Shown here piece after piece: positions 9,050 through 19,800 of a stretch of DNA of 54,558 bases. The first letter of the stretch is position 1, and each line of letters opens with the position of its first letter. Source of the DNA: Lachnospiraceae bacterium (lineage in GTDB: Bacteria; Bacillota; Clostridia; Lachnospirales; Lachnospiraceae); contig JAFXGR010000059.1 in the NCBI GenBank assembly GCA_017520155.1, positions 1-54,558 of the forward strand. The letters are read 5' to 3'. The notes under the pieces were generated by a model. It had not been told where the DNA came from, ran no database searches, and worked only from the letters and a program-made list of their open reading frames with translations. The position numbers were made by a program, and so were the translations under genes.

Positions 9050-9703
9050 ATGTCAATTACAACAATTTTATCTCAGCTGTCACAGGGGATGATAATTTCT
9101 GTGGAAATATTTGTTCTTACCCTGCTGTTTTCATTGCCCCTGGGACTGATTGTTTCCTTTGGAAGAATGTCAAAAAATAAGATATTACAGCAGATTGTAA
9201 AAATCTATATTGCAATCATGAGGGGGACTCCTCTGATGCTTCAGTTAATGGCAATTTATTTTGCCCCATATTATTTATTTGGTCTTAAGATTACAACACA
9301 GTATCGTTTTACTGCCGTAATCATTGCCTTTTCCATTAATTATGCGGCATATTTTGCAGAGATTTATCGTGGGGGTATTGAGTCCATGCCCATTGGACAG
9401 TATGAGGCTGCGAAAATCTTAGGATACAATAAGGGGCAGACCTTTTTCAAAATTATTCTTCCCCAGGTAATTAAGAGGATTCTTCCTTCAATTACTAATG
9501 AAACCATAACTTTGGTAAAGGATACTTCTTTAGCTATGGTAATTTCTGTAGCAGAGATGTTTACTATTGCCCAAAGAATCAGTGCAAGAGAAACTTCCAT
9601 GTTTCCTTTAGTAATTGCCGGAATATTCTATTTTATTTTTAACTATATTGTGGCATTTATTATGGAATTTATTGAAAAGAAATATCGTTATTATGAGGGA
9701 TAA
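9050..9703 (+). CDS. Amino acid ABC transporter permease
   Basis: 217 residues, ATG 9050, with GGAAGAG upstream. This is a HisM/GlnP-type inner-membrane permease. Helices are at ~15-38, ~55-77, ~85-105 and later, with the family signature MRGTPLMLQL early and the coupling-helix EAA-type motif QYEAAKILGYNKGQTFFKIILPQ near residues 114-145. It forms the membrane channel of the importer with the preceding lipoprotein and the ATPase that follows 84 bases downstream. Length is normal for the family. Confidence 0.93.
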   Translation: MSITTILSQLSQGMIISVEIFVLTLLFSLPLGLIVSFGRMSKNKILQQIVKIYIAIMRGTPLMLQLMAIYFAPYYLFGLKITTQYRFTAVIIAFSINYAAYFAEIYRGGIESMPIGQYEAAKILGYNKGQTFFKIILPQVIKRILPSITNETITLVKDTSLAMVISVAEMFTIAQRISARETSMFPLVIAGIFYFIFNYIVAFIMEFIEKKYRYYEG

Positions 9704-9786
9704 TCGTTATTACAGTTTTAAGAATTTTCCAATAATGATAAAGGTACCAAATGGTAAGAAGGATTACCATGAGAATGGAGAAAAGT

Positions 9787-10542
9787 ATGAATTTAGTTGA
9801 AATGAAGCATGTGAGAAAGCAGTTTGACGGGCTGCAGGTATTGTCAGATATTTCCATTTCTGTAAAGGAAGGAGAGGTGGTTTCTATTATTGGACCTTCC
9901 GGCTCCGGAAAATCTACACTGCTGCGCTGTGCTACTCTTTTGGAAAATATGGATGCAGGAGAACTTAGCTATCATGGAGAAAAGGTGGTATGGGAAGAAA
10001 AGGGAAAAGCGGTAACGGCCTCTCACAAAGAGATTAAGAGAATCAGTCGCAATTTTGGACTTGTATTCCAAAGCTTTCATTTGTTTCCTCATTATAATGT
10101 GTTAAAAAATGTTATGGATGCCCCTGTTTGTGTGGATAAGGTACCAAAGGAAGAGGCGAAAAGACGTGCCATGGATTTATTAAAGCAGCTGGGACTGGAA
10201 GATAAGGCCTATAATTATCCTTGCCAGCTTTCCGGAGGACAGCAGCAGAGAGTCTCCATAGCTAGAGCTCTTGCGTTACAGCCCAATGTATTATTTTTTG
10301 ATGAGCCTACTTCGGCTCTGGATCCGGAACTTACCTCAGAGGTATTAAAGGTAATTAAGGATTTGGCAAAGCAGAGAATGACCATGATCATTGTTACCCA
10401 TGAAATGAAATTTGCAAAAGAGGTATCCGATCGAATTATCTTTATGGAAGGCGGAGTCATTGTAGAAGAGGGAACACCGGAAGAGTTATTTTTGTCTAAG
10501 AATCCCAGAGTGCAGGAGTTCATCGGGAAATTGGAGGAGTAG
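9787..10542 (+). CDS. Amino acid ABC transporter ATP-binding protein
   Basis: 251 residues from ATG 9787, chosen because GGAG at 9777-9780 gives 6-base spacing; an upstream in-frame ATG at 9751 lacks a comparable site. GlnQ-type ATPase: Walker [11 protein letters not shown]-loop [14 protein letters not shown], signature LSGGQQQR, Walker [14 protein letters not shown], and the H-loop histidine in IIVTHEM. It powers the importer formed with the two preceding gene products. Confidence 0.94.
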   Translation: MNLVEMKHVRKQFDGLQVLSDISISVKEGEVVSIIGPSGSGKSTLLRCATLLENMDAGELSYHGEKVVWEEKGKAVTASHKEIKRISRNFGLVFQSFHLFPHYNVLKNVMDAPVCVDKVPKEEAKRRAMDLLKQLGLEDKAYNYPCQLSGGQQQRVSIARALALQPNVLFFDEPTSALDPELTSEVLKVIKDLAKQRMTMIIVTHEMKFAKEVSDRIIFMEGGVIVEEGTPEELFLSKNPRVQEFIGKLEE

Positions 10543-10630
10543 GTTCAGTACTGGACTTTTTCTCCTTTATAGGGTATACTGTTTCAAGATAAATTTATTT
10601 CCTGTTAATACTAGTGTAACAGTTTCTAAA

Positions 10631-10649
10631 TAACTATATGGTATAGTTA
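10631..10649. promoter_or_regulatory. Palindrome TAACTATA-TGG-TATAGTTA
   Basis: A perfect 8-bp inverted repeat with a 3-base centre in the AT-rich gap (10543-10737) before the SEC-C gene. The form suits a dimeric repressor site. No confident promoter hexamers can be assigned next to it. Confidence 0.35.
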
Positions 10650-10737
10650 ATTTAAAACCGTTGTACTGGTATGGTTAGAAATAAAGGAGTATTGAACAGG
10701 CATATTGAAAATTTTTAACTAAGAAAGGATGATAACC

Positions 10738-11241
10738 ATGGCATTATTAAAAAAATGGAGAGATATGGCATATTCTGAAACTGCAAATAAAGGAGATCTT
10801 CAGAGATTTTGGAATACTTACTTTGAAGCAGAGAAGGAAATCTATGCAACTTTATTGAAAAATCCTGATGAAGTTGTAAGTGGTACAGTTAAGGAGCTTG
10901 CAGATAAATATGAAGTAAGCGTTATGACCATGACCGGATTTTTAGATGGAATCAACGACAGTTTAAAGGAAGCAAATCCCATCGAGGAAATGGAAGAAGA
11001 TACTGTAGTGAATCTGGGATTTGACAAAGCCTTACTGTATAAGAATATGGTAGCAGCTCAGGCAGATTGGTTATATGAGCTGGAAGAATGGAATGATATC
11101 TTTGATGAAGAGACAAGAAAAGCTTTATATAAAGAACAGAAATCCTCTACGACAATTGTAAAGGAAGATAAGGTATATCCCAACGATCCTTGTCCCTGCG
11201 GAAGCGGTAAAAAATATAAAAAATGTTGCGGAAAGAAATAA
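10738..11241 (+). CDS. SEC-C motif protein of unknown function
   Basis: 167 residues from ATG 10738, which has AAAGGA 7 bases upstream; an ATG at 10729 lies inside that ribosome site. Residues ~1-135 are helical and acidic. The C-terminal ~25 residues form a SEC-C zinc motif ([19 protein letters not shown]: CxC then CC), found at the end of SecA and in many small proteins, where it binds zinc and can contact ribosomes. The helical part resembles Lachnospiraceae proteins annotated only as SEC-C proteins. Single gene, closed by a terminator. Confidence 0.8.
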   Translation: MALLKKWRDMAYSETANKGDLQRFWNTYFEAEKEIYATLLKNPDEVVSGTVKELADKYEVSVMTMTGFLDGINDSLKEANPIEEMEEDTVVNLGFDKALLYKNMVAAQADWLYELEEWNDIFDEETRKALYKEQKSSTTIVKEDKVYPNDPCPCGSGKKYKKCCGKK

Positions 11242-11243
11242 AA

Positions 11244-11280
11244 AAACAGAATTCTAGGATATTCTGGGAGAATTCTGTTT
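11244..11280 (+). terminator. Hairpin after the SEC-C gene
   Basis: A perfect 12-bp stem (AAACAGAATTCT / AGAATTCTGTTT) with a 13-base loop starts 3 bases after the SEC-C stop codon. The A-run before and T-run after make it usable in either direction. Confidence 0.7.
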
Positions 11281-11300
11281 CAGAATGTGGACGAAGTCTT

Positions 11301-11337
11301 AAATCATGACCACCCATTTGACGGGTGGTCATGATTT
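11301..11337. terminator. Bidirectional terminator between SEC-C gene and hflX
   Basis: A perfect 15-bp stem, AAATCATGACCACCC paired with its complement, with a 7-base loop (11316-11322). It abuts the hflX stop codon. A and T runs on both sides suit convergent transcription. Confidence 0.85.
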
Positions 11338-12614
11338 TATTTTATACAGTATTTCAGATAACGATCAAGTACACCGGGAGCTCCCTGAACTTCAATTAAG
11401 GTTCCTTCCGGTGTATATTCGGTGGAAAGAATTCGGGCATTTAACGTAAGGTCAGATACAATCTGTCCCATAGAAAAAGGAATTAACAAGGTTAATGTTT
11501 TATCCCCCTGATTTAGCAGATTTTCTATTGCCTCTAGCAGTGCCTCCATACCGGAGTCACTTTTGGCAGAAAGGTAAAGCTTTTGATCCACTAGTTTAGG
11601 TGGGGCAGAAGGGTCCAACAGATCTACCTTATTGTAAACGTAAAGGACAGGAATATGAGAAGCGGATAACTCTTCTAAAGTATCCTTAGTTACCCGAATA
11701 TGATCAGAAAAATCAGGATCAGAAAAGTCAATCACATGAAGGAGTAAATCGGCATCCTTCACCTCCTGCAGGGTAGAACGGAAGGCTTTTACCAGATTGT
11801 GGGGAAGCTTGTCGATAAAGCCTACGGTATCGGAAAGAAGGAAGCTTTTTTTACCGGAAGGAGAAATCTGTCTTACCGAAGTTTCCAAAGTAGCAAAAAG
11901 CATATCTTTTTCCAGAACCTGTTTTCCTTCCTCCTTACTGTAGCGACTGACAAATTGATTTAAAATCGTAGATTTACCTGCATTGGTGTAACCGACAAGA
12001 GCAACCTTGGGAAGAGCAGATTGATTTCGTTTTTTTCTCATTACTTCCTTGTTTTGTTCCATATCTGCCAGCTCACGTTTTAAAAAGCTGATTTGCTTTT
12101 CAATTTTTCTTCTATCCAGTTCCAGCTTCTTTTCTCCCGCACCTTTATTACTGAGAGAACCGCTACCTCCCCCCTGACGGCTTAAGTTATTGTGAAGGCC
12201 AACTAAACGGGGAAGCATATATTGAAGCTTTGCCAGCTCAACCTGCATTTTAGCTTCTGCTGTTTTGGCTCGGCAATCAAAAATTTGAAGAATAAGTGCA
12301 GTTCTGTCTAAGACAACGGCATCCAGCTCCTGAGTTAAGTTGCGTACCTGAATGGGAGATAATGCATTATCAAAGATTACAGTATTAGCCTCATAGAAAA
12401 TAAGACTTTCTTTTATCTCCTCTACTTTTCCTTTACCTACATAAAGAGCAGTATTAGGGGCAGATAGATTTTGGGTATGAATACAAACTACTTCCATATC
12501 ACAAGCTTTGGTTAATTCTGATAATTCCTTCATGGAACGATCAAAGCCGGGATCATGATCTAAGTTTACCCCTACCAAAATGGCAGTATCTTTTTTTATT
12601 TCGTTTTCAATCAA
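11337..12614 (-). CDS. hflX: GTPase HflX
   Basis: 425 residues on the minus strand. An N-terminal HflX domain (YVGKGKVEEI; VVLDRTALILQIFDCRAKTAEAKMQVELA; then SGSLSNKGAGEKKLELDRR) precedes a G domain with GYTNAGKST, DTVGFIDKLP and NKVDLL. HflX binds the large ribosomal subunit and splits stalled ribosomes. The start is TTG at 12614, one base after the stop of the upstream gene. Its GGAGGAGG ribosome site lies inside that gene's last codons, so the two are translationally coupled. Length is typical. Confidence 0.95.
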   Translation of the reverse strand: MIENEIKKDTAILVGVNLDHDPGFDRSMKELSELTKACDMEVVCIHTQNLSAPNTALYVGKGKVEEIKESLIFYEANTVIFDNALSPIQVRNLTQELDAVVLDRTALILQIFDCRAKTAEAKMQVELAKLQYMLPRLVGLHNNLSRQGGGSGSLSNKGAGEKKLELDRRKIEKQISFLKRELADMEQNKEVMRKKRNQSALPKVALVGYTNAGKSTILNQFVSRYSKEEGKQVLEKDMLFATLETSVRQISPSGKKSFLLSDTVGFIDKLPHNLVKAFRSTLQEVKDADLLLHVIDFSDPDFSDHIRVTKDTLEELSASHIPVLYVYNKVDLLDPSAPPKLVDQKLYLSAKSDSGMEALLEAIENLLNQGDKTLTLLIPFSMGQIVSDLTLNARILSTEYTPEGTLIEVQGAPGVLDRYLKYCIK

Positions 12615-12615
12615 G

Positions 12616-13200
12616 CTATATATCCTCCTCCATCAGCTTTTTATTAGTATAGACTTTTTGTTCATATTTTTTTTTCTTTTTACGATATTCTTCCATGGAC
12701 AGCCAATGAAATATGGTTTTTTTGCCAAGAAAGCAAATAAGCTGGGCAAACAAAATCCCAAAGAGAACACCTAGACTGTCTATACCCACATCTTTTAAAG
12801 AGGCACCTCTTCCCGAAACAAAGGATTGATGGTATTCATCCAAAAGAGCAAATAAAACACAGAATATTCCTCCTGTAAAAAAGAGGAATATTCCGCGAAT
12901 TCGATAAACATATAAGGGAAGTGCCACGGTAACGGCTAAAACAAAGTATTCGGTAAAATGAGCCGATTTACGAACCAAAGGATGAATCAAAGCAATCAGC
13001 TGATTTAAAATTTCATTGGAATAGCCTTTATCAAAAACTTTATTATAAGCAAGAATAATGGTTTTAGAAACCTGATAGCTTAAGGAGGCAGATTCTTTGC
13101 CGGTATGAGAAGAAAAGCTAAAAATAACATACATCATACATAAGGCAGGAAGTAAGGACAGAGGCTTTAAAAGGTAGCGCAGTGTCTTTTTTGTCAACAA
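12616..13200 (-). CDS. VanZ-like membrane protein
   Basis: About 194 residues on the minus strand. The VanZ pattern is clear: a first helix ending in FSFSSHTG, the conserved RKSAHFTEYF, a helix pair, and DEYHQSFVSGRGASLKDVGIDSLGVLFG. Four hydrophobic segments. VanZ-type proteins are linked to low-level teicoplanin resistance and envelope processes; the chromosomal copies are mostly of unknown role. The start is uncertain: an in-frame stop lies just upstream and the only candidates before the first helix are TTG at 13200 or 13197, neither with a good ribosome site. The AAGGAGG near 13235 is too far away. Confidence 0.8.
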   Translation of the reverse strand: MLTKKTLRYLLKPLSLLPALCMMYVIFSFSSHTGKESASLSYQVSKTIILAYNKVFDKGYSNEILNQLIALIHPLVRKSAHFTEYFVLAVTVALPLYVYRIRGIFLFFTGGIFCVLFALLDEYHQSFVSGRGASLKDVGIDSLGVLFGILFAQLICFLGKKTIFHWLSMEEYRKKKKKYEQKVYTNKKLMEEDI

Positions 13201-13254
13201 TGAAAAAAAGGTTTTGATTGAGTTAATAAGATAATTCCTCCTTTGCTGTTCTCC

Positions 13255-15525
13255 TTATTGATCGATTAATTTCATATGATTTTCCAAAGGTTCCGGAACC
13301 GGTTTACCCTGAGAAAGACATTTCTGTACAATCTTTCTCAGATGATGCATGTGCTGTTTTTTCTTGAGATTATAATGCTGCATTACCTCAGTGAAAGCTC
13401 CGTTAGTAGATACCTCTTCACAAATTTTTGCAGTAAAGGGAATGTACATGGAGAAAATCTGCCTTGTCACCTTATTTAATTTAACAGCTCCCCTGGCTTC
13501 GTATAAAATCCAGTTACAGTAATCCATAACAAATAAATTTTTATAATTATTCTTGGCTCTGGCTAAGGCAAGCTTAATCTTATCTCTTGCATCCTGGGTA
13601 AGAGCGCGGTTCTTATTGAAAAACATAGCATAATCATAATATTCACTGGTAAGGGAATGTTCCGTAACATCGTTCCAACGCATCCCCTGAATACGACGGC
13701 AAAGTTCCCAACGGAAGTCACCGATCATACCGATCATAGAGCGTTCCAGATTTTCTGCATGGAAGGCAGAAAGCATCATGCGCCCGGGAGTATTTCTGTG
13801 CATACCTTCAATTTCCTGCCAACAGATACCGTTAGAGCCTACATTGGGCATTAAGATGAAATCAGGCTTAACATCAATTACCACGTTTTCACGAATTCCC
13901 AATTTTTCATCCACAAAGAGATAGCTTCGATGGAAAGCGGAAAAATCGATAGAAAGAATTTTATTTAAGGTCTCCTTAATTTTATAAGGAGTAATAAGAG
14001 TACTTTCCAAATCCTTCACTACATTTTCCTGAATGAAAATAGGACAGAAGGTGGTAAAATGACCGTTTGTTACCTTGTTTACCACAGGGAACATATTTTC
14101 CAATTCATACATTACCTTCTGGGTTGTATCATCCTGCATTTTATCGAAGGTTTCAGCATCAATCTTACTTTGAGACTTTAAGGTCTGGATGTAGTTAATG
14201 TAATCCTGGGAAAGTTCATTTCGGCTGGGCTGCTTTTCCCCTTTATAAATTTTTTGAATCCATTCATACAGAGTATAGATTCCGTTTTCCGAATCTCCCT
14301 GATAGTTTTTGGCAATGGAGTACAGATAAGCAGCATTTTCCAGACCTGCCAATTCTAAGTCCATGTAGCCAAAATGCAAAAACATCATAACTACCGTAGG
14401 AGGAGTAGGATCGTTAAGGGCAATCTGGAAAGTTTCCGTGTAAACCGTATTAAACAGTTTAGTTAACTTCCGGCGAATACCATCGGCTTCTTTTTCTGTG
14501 GAATTTTTGTCCTCCATATTTTTATAAAGTTGGAGATATTCCAGAAATTCTCTTCTGTGATCACTGATGGTTTCTGCATAATCTAAAATTAACTCAGCAG
14601 AGCCGGTAAGTTTTTTCTCAATATCGGCCAGATTTTCTTCTGATGCAGAAGATTCATAGGAATGATCACGCTTTAATTCATATTCATACTCCTGAATCCT
14701 TTTTTGAGCCAGTTCCTGATCGGAGTAGACAGGGCTTTGAAGGACAGAAATCATTTTCTTTATGTAATCCTCTAAGGCAGAACTGTCTTTTTTGGCAGAT
14801 TTAGCACGGAAAATTAAATCTGTATAAAGGTCAAAAAGATCCAAAGAGGCATCATTTAAAAGAAGATGTCCAATATCGGAAAGATATTGAGCTACAGTTT
14901 CACTGCAATAAAGGATATTATGGATATCCTCCACACCTCTTGCTAAAAATCCGGTAACAAAAGAAGGGCTGAAAAATAGCGGGTTCTTGTTTGTTAAAGA
15001 GTGTTTTACTGATTTATAGTATTGTTCGGTCCAAAAAGCCGGTTCTTCCTGCTGGGAGGAAAAAGACTGAAGTTTTTCCTTGTTTGCCAAAGATTTAACT
15101 GCCAGTCCCAGGTGTGCACCGATTTTCTGGTAGTGGTCTGAGGCCATAGTTAAGTACTGAAACAGCTTTGCCTGCTGTACGGTTAAATTCTGATAATAGC
15201 CAAGAACACGCAGAACACACTGAGCCATAGAAGCAGTGAGAAAATGTCCCAGCTCTTTTTCTTTGGAAAAAAGACTTGGCAAATGAGTAAAATTGGTAAG
15301 ACTGTAGGGAATTGCCGTTACATTGGAGGCTGCGGTATAGGAAAAGGAATGTTCTTTGGAGCCAAAGTCAAAAATTCCGATAACATCGCCCTTCTTCAGT
15401 TCAAAGGTTTCCGTAGTTTCCGAAGACTCATGAGCAGCAGTTACAGTTCCGTCTGCAATTATATAGAAACAAACAAAAGGTTCTCCAGATTGAATGATTG
15501 TCTGATTTTTTGTGTAATTATTCAA
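13255..15525 (-). CDS. Large cyclic-nucleotide-binding-domain protein of unknown function
   Basis: 756 residues on the minus strand. I prefer TTG at 15525, with AAGGAGG 8 bases upstream; a GTG at 15534 overlaps that site. Residues ~1-110 look like a Crp-type cNMP-binding beta-roll (IIQSGEPFVCFYIIADGTVT, KKGDVIGIFDFG), though the classical phosphate-binding cassette is not obvious. About 110-450 is helical. About 490-750 is a distinct conserved region (FILMPNVGSNGICWQEIEG; PGRMMLSAFHAENLERSMIGMIGDFRWELCRRIQG). No DNA-binding HTH follows the sensor domain, so it is not a Crp-type activator. I recall similar proteins only as hypothetical in Lachnospiraceae. Confidence 0.75.
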   Translation of the reverse strand: MNNYTKNQTIIQSGEPFVCFYIIADGTVTAAHESSETTETFELKKGDVIGIFDFGSKEHSFSYTAASNVTAIPYSLTNFTHLPSLFSKEKELGHFLTASMAQCVLRVLGYYQNLTVQQAKLFQYLTMASDHYQKIGAHLGLAVKSLANKEKLQSFSSQQEEPAFWTEQYYKSVKHSLTNKNPLFFSPSFVTGFLARGVEDIHNILYCSETVAQYLSDIGHLLLNDASLDLFDLYTDLIFRAKSAKKDSSALEDYIKKMISVLQSPVYSDQELAQKRIQEYEYELKRDHSYESSASEENLADIEKKLTGSAELILDYAETISDHRREFLEYLQLYKNMEDKNSTEKEADGIRRKLTKLFNTVYTETFQIALNDPTPPTVVMMFLHFGYMDLELAGLENAAYLYSIAKNYQGDSENGIYTLYEWIQKIYKGEKQPSRNELSQDYINYIQTLKSQSKIDAETFDKMQDDTTQKVMYELENMFPVVNKVTNGHFTTFCPIFIQENVVKDLESTLITPYKIKETLNKILSIDFSAFHRSYLFVDEKLGIRENVVIDVKPDFILMPNVGSNGICWQEIEGMHRNTPGRMMLSAFHAENLERSMIGMIGDFRWELCRRIQGMRWNDVTEHSLTSEYYDYAMFFNKNRALTQDARDKIKLALARAKNNYKNLFVMDYCNWILYEARGAVKLNKVTRQIFSMYIPFTAKICEEVSTNGAFTEVMQHYNLKKKQHMHHLRKIVQKCLSQGKPVPEPLENHMKLIDQ

Positions 15526-15653
15526 TGAGAACACCTCCTTTCATACTTAAAACATCATATCATAATTTTGAAAGTTTTTATACAAGTATCTATACTTTTT
15601 TTACTTTTTATGATACCTTTAAGGTATTGTAAATAAAGAGAGGATGGGCAATT

Positions 15654-16130
15654 ATGGGTACAGGAAACTTAAGCAATGAAGAAATTGTAGAGTATTACAG
15701 AAAAGATGCTGTTAAGCTTTTTGCCTACCTGCCCTGGCTGGAATCCAAGAGAGGACAGGCTACATCAAGCTTTTACGGGGGAGAAGGAATTGCAGAGCAT
15801 TCTATTGCATTTCCTGTTTATGATTCTAATTTGCTTCGATTTGTAAAAGAAGCAGATACCACCTGCTTTATGGATCGTAATTATGTTTATGTTTACAGCA
15901 GAAACCGGCTGAAAACGTACAGGGATGAATTGAAGCTGATTGAAAAAGCCACTATTCGTGATATGGATAATCTGGCAGGAATTCTTTCTCATTATATTTT
16001 AGAGGGAAAAAGAAAGGCCGCCCTGTGGAGTCAGGGTGTGACAACTGGAGTTTATGCAGCGTTACTTGGTAAAATGAAGGAATTAATTGAATACTGGGAT
16101 GGAGAAACAGTAAAGAATACGCAGGGATAA
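15654..16130 (+). CDS. Small conserved protein, probably DUF6508 family
   Basis: 158 residues; ATG with GAGAGGATGGGC upstream, closest AGAGG spacing acceptable. Conserved look around residues 30-85: SSFYGGEGIAEHSIAFPVYD, LLRFVKEADTTCFMDRNYVYVYSR. I recall this pattern as DUF6508; no function is known. No signal peptide or membrane helix. A TetR gene begins 5 bases after its stop, so the pair is probably co-transcribed. Confidence 0.65.
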   Translation: MGTGNLSNEEIVEYYRKDAVKLFAYLPWLESKRGQATSSFYGGEGIAEHSIAFPVYDSNLLRFVKEADTTCFMDRNYVYVYSRNRLKTYRDELKLIEKATIRDMDNLAGILSHYILEGKRKAALWSQGVTTGVYAALLGKMKELIEYWDGETVKNTQG

Positions 16131-16134
16131 GCTT

Positions 16135-16722
16135 ATGGGAGAAAAATCAGATCAAAAACGGGAATATATATTGGATAGGGCGAAGGAGGTTTTTGCCAGG
16201 AAGGGGTTTTTACAAGTTACCATGAAGGATATTGTGGAAGCCTGTAAGATCAGCAGAGGAGGCCTTTATCTTTATTTTGGAAGTACAGAAGAAATATTTT
16301 GTGCTATTTTATCCAAGCAGTGGGAAGAAGAGGACGGAGATCTGGCGTCTAATCTGGGGGAAACTGTGGGAATGGCAGACATTCTTATGTTATTTTTAAA
16401 GGAACAGAAAAAATTGATTCTTTGTAAAAAAGAAGATATGGGAAGAGCTACCTATGAATATTTTTTTGCCCATAAACCAAAAGATATTTCTGAGAATATC
16501 CTTCGAAATCAGTTTAAAACAGCAGTGCATATTTTAACCAGAATTTTGGAGGAAGGAACCATAAGGGGAGAGTTTTACTGTGAAAACCCTAAACAGGAAG
16601 CCAGAAACCTGATGTACAGCATTGAGGGGATGAAAATCTGTTCCCGCACCATGGGTCTTAATGAAAGTCAGGTGGACAGAGAATTATTATATCTGGTTTC
16701 CGGATTTTTAATAGAAGAATAG
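16135..16722 (+). CDS. TetR/AcrR family transcriptional regulator
   Basis: 195 residues, starting 5 bases after the preceding stop. The N-terminal TetR helix-turn-helix is plain: ILDRAKEVFARKGFLQVTMKDIVEACKISRGGLYLYFGSTEEIF (residues ~10-55). The rest is the all-helical ligand and dimer domain. Target unknown; candidates are its own two-gene unit or purL downstream, but no operator could be assigned. Confidence 0.85.
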   Translation: MGEKSDQKREYILDRAKEVFARKGFLQVTMKDIVEACKISRGGLYLYFGSTEEIFCAILSKQWEEEDGDLASNLGETVGMADILMLFLKEQKKLILCKKEDMGRATYEYFFAHKPKDISENILRNQFKTAVHILTRILEEGTIRGEFYCENPKQEARNLMYSIEGMKICSRTMGLNESQVDRELLYLVSGFLIEE

Positions 16723-16815
16723 GTAACACTCGGGATAAAGCGGTATCCTATGGAATGTATAACAGGAAGCTGTTTTGGCCGACGAATTATAACAACAAAT
16801 TTTTGGAGGAAAATC

Positions 16816-19800
16816 ATGGACAGTGTCAAGCGAATTTATGTTGAGAAAAAAGCTCCTTTTGCAGTAAAAGCAAAAGAATTGCAGGCGGAGATTTCCGGAT
16901 ATTTGGGAATCAAAAACGTTTCTCAGGTAAGAGAATTTATCCGTTATGATGTGGAGAATATTTCGGAAGAGATTTTTGAAACAGCGTGCAATGGAGTTTT
17001 TTGTGAGCCACCTGTGGATATTTTGTATCATGAAACTCTTGATATTCCTGAAGACGCGAAGGTATTCGCTGTGGAGTATCTTCCCGGACAGTTTGATCAA
17101 AGAGCTGATTCCGCCCTGCAGTGTATTCAGTTTTTAAAGGAAGATGAAAATCCTATTATTAAAACAGCAGTTACTTATATGATCTGCGGAAATATCAGTG
17201 AACAGGAATTTGAAAAGATTAAAGCCTATTGTATTAATCCTGTGGATTCCAGAGAAACAGGTATGGTAAAGCCGGATACTTTGGCCTCCAATTTTGAAGA
17301 GCCTCAGGATGTTATGATTTTTGAAGGCTTTTGTGAAATGACAGAAGAAGCATTAAAGAGCTTTTATGATTCTTTAGGTCTTGCCATGACTTTTCAGGAT
17401 TTTCTTCATATTCAAAATTATTTTAAGCAGGAGGAAGGAAGAGACCCTTCCATGACAGAAATTCGGGTATTGGACACTTACTGGTCTGATCATTGCCGTC
17501 ATACTACTTTCTCCACAGAGCTTAAGGATATTGAGTTTGGTGACGGAGATTATCGTACTCCTATTGAAACAACTTATCAAAGTTATCTGGATACAAGAGA
17601 AGAGATTTTTGGGGAGCGAAAGGACAAGTTTATTTGTCTTATGGACCTTGCTTTAATGGCTATGCGAAAGCTGAGAAAAGAAGGAAAGCTTGAGGACATG
17701 GAGGTATCAGATGAAATCAATGCCTGTTCCGTAATTGTTCCTGTAGAAATGGATTATGGCAACGGTCCCGTAAAAGAAGAATGGTTAGTATTTTTCAAAA
17801 ATGAAACCCATAATCATCCAACAGAGATAGAGCCCTTTGGTGGAGCAGCCACCTGTCTTGGCGGTGCTATCCGTGATCCCTTATCGGGAAGAGGATATGT
17901 ATACCAGGCTATGCGTGTAACCGGTGCAGCAGATCCTACAGTACCGGTAGCGGATACTCTAAAAGGAAAATTATCCCAGAAGAAGCTGGTAAGAGGAGCG
18001 GCAGCCGGTTATTCTTCCTATGGTAACCAGATCGGTCTTGCTACCGGACTGGTAAAAGAAATATATCATCCTAATTACGTGGCTAAACGTATGGAGATTG
18101 GGGCTGTTATGGGCGCAGCTCCCAGAAAAAATGTAATTAGGGAAAATTCTGATCCGGGAGACGTTATTGTATTACTGGGAGGCCGTACAGGTCGTGACGG
18201 CTGCGGAGGCGCTACCGGTTCCTCAAAAGTACATACGGAAACCAGTATTGAAACATGTGGTGCAGAGGTACAGAAGGGAAATGCACCTACAGAACGTAAA
18301 ATTCAACGATTATTCCGAAGAGAAGAAGTAAGCCGTCTGATTAAAAAATGTAATGACTTTGGTGCCGGCGGAGTTTCTGTTGCGATCGGAGAATTAGCCC
18401 CGGGATTAAAGGTGGACTTAGATAAAGTACCCAAAAAATATGCAGGTCTTGATGGAACGGAACTTGCCATTTCCGAATCTCAGGAAAGAATGGCCGTTGT
18501 ATTGGATCCTTCTGATGTGGAAGCCTTTCTTTCTTATGCCTTAGAGGAAAATCTGGAAGCAGTTCCTGTGGCCAAAGTAACAGAAGATCCCAGATTAGTA
18601 TTAATCTGGAGAGGAAAAGAAATTGTTAATATTCAGAGAGCTTTCCTGGATACCAACGGCGCTCACCAGGAAACGGAAGTTAAGGTAGAAATTCCTTCCA
18701 GAAAAGGAAATGTACTGGAAAAAATTGCAGTTGAGGAAGTAGAAGCAGCTTTAGAAGAAAAGGAAGTAAAAAAAGCATGGCTTTCTCTGTTGAAAGATCT
18801 TAATGTATGTTCCCAAAAGGGATTGGTGGAAATGTTTGATGCTTCCATTGGAGCGGGAACAGTAGTAATGCCTTATGGGGGAAAATACCAGCTGTCTGAA
18901 ACACAAACCATGATTGCCAAACTTCCTGTTTTAAAAGGAAAAACAGATACGGTAACCATGATGAGTTACGGTTTTGATCCTTATGTTTCCAGTTGGAGTC
19001 CTTATCATGGAGCGATTTATGCCATTACAGAATCTATGGCAAAAATTGTAGCTTCCGGTGGAGATTACAGTAAGATCAGATTTACCTTCCAGGAATACTT
19101 CCGTCGTATGACAGAGGATAAGACCCGTTGGAGCCAGCCTTTTGCAGCACTTTTGGGAGCCTTTGATGCACAGATTGGTTACGGACTTCCTTCCATCGGA
19201 GGAAAGGACAGCATGTCCGGAACCTTCCAGGATATCGATGTACCGCCTACTTTAGTATCCTTTGCCGTAGATGTGGCAAAGGAACAGGATGTGGTAACAC
19301 CGGAGCTGAAAAAAGCAGGAAATCAGCTGGTATTGTTTGAACTGGAAACTGATGATTTTGATGTGCCTATTTATGCAAAAGTAATGGAAATGTATGATGA
19401 GATTCATCGTTTAATGCAGGAAGGTATTATCTGTTCTGCTTATGCTCTTGATACCAAGGGTGTGGCAGCAGCTCTCAGTAAGATGGCCTTTGGAAATCAG
19501 TTGGGAGTGGAAATTTCTGATGATATAGAAACAGACGAGTTATTTAAAAACGGTTTAGGAAGCATTGTAGCAGAAGTAGATGTAGAAAGAATCCATCACA
19601 TTGACGTGGAATATAAGCTTCTTGGTAATGTAATTGAGGAAGAAGAAATCAGAGTCTGTGGAGAGGTAATCACGCTGAAGGAGGCTTTAGAATCATGGAA
19701 GTCTACCTTAGAGCAGGTATTCCCTACGAAGGGAGAATGGGGAACTGAAAAAGTAGAGACCCCTGTATACGAAGCAAAAGAAATATATGTTTGCAAAGAA

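Noticed and set aside
10612..10690. Another MITE beginning at GTAACAGTTTC
   Set aside because: No matching right end or 8-bp duplication could be found before the SEC-C gene.
16723..16815. Possible purine, ZTP or THF riboswitch before purL
   Set aside because: The 93-base leader has none of the conserved cores I know for those classes and no terminator hairpin.
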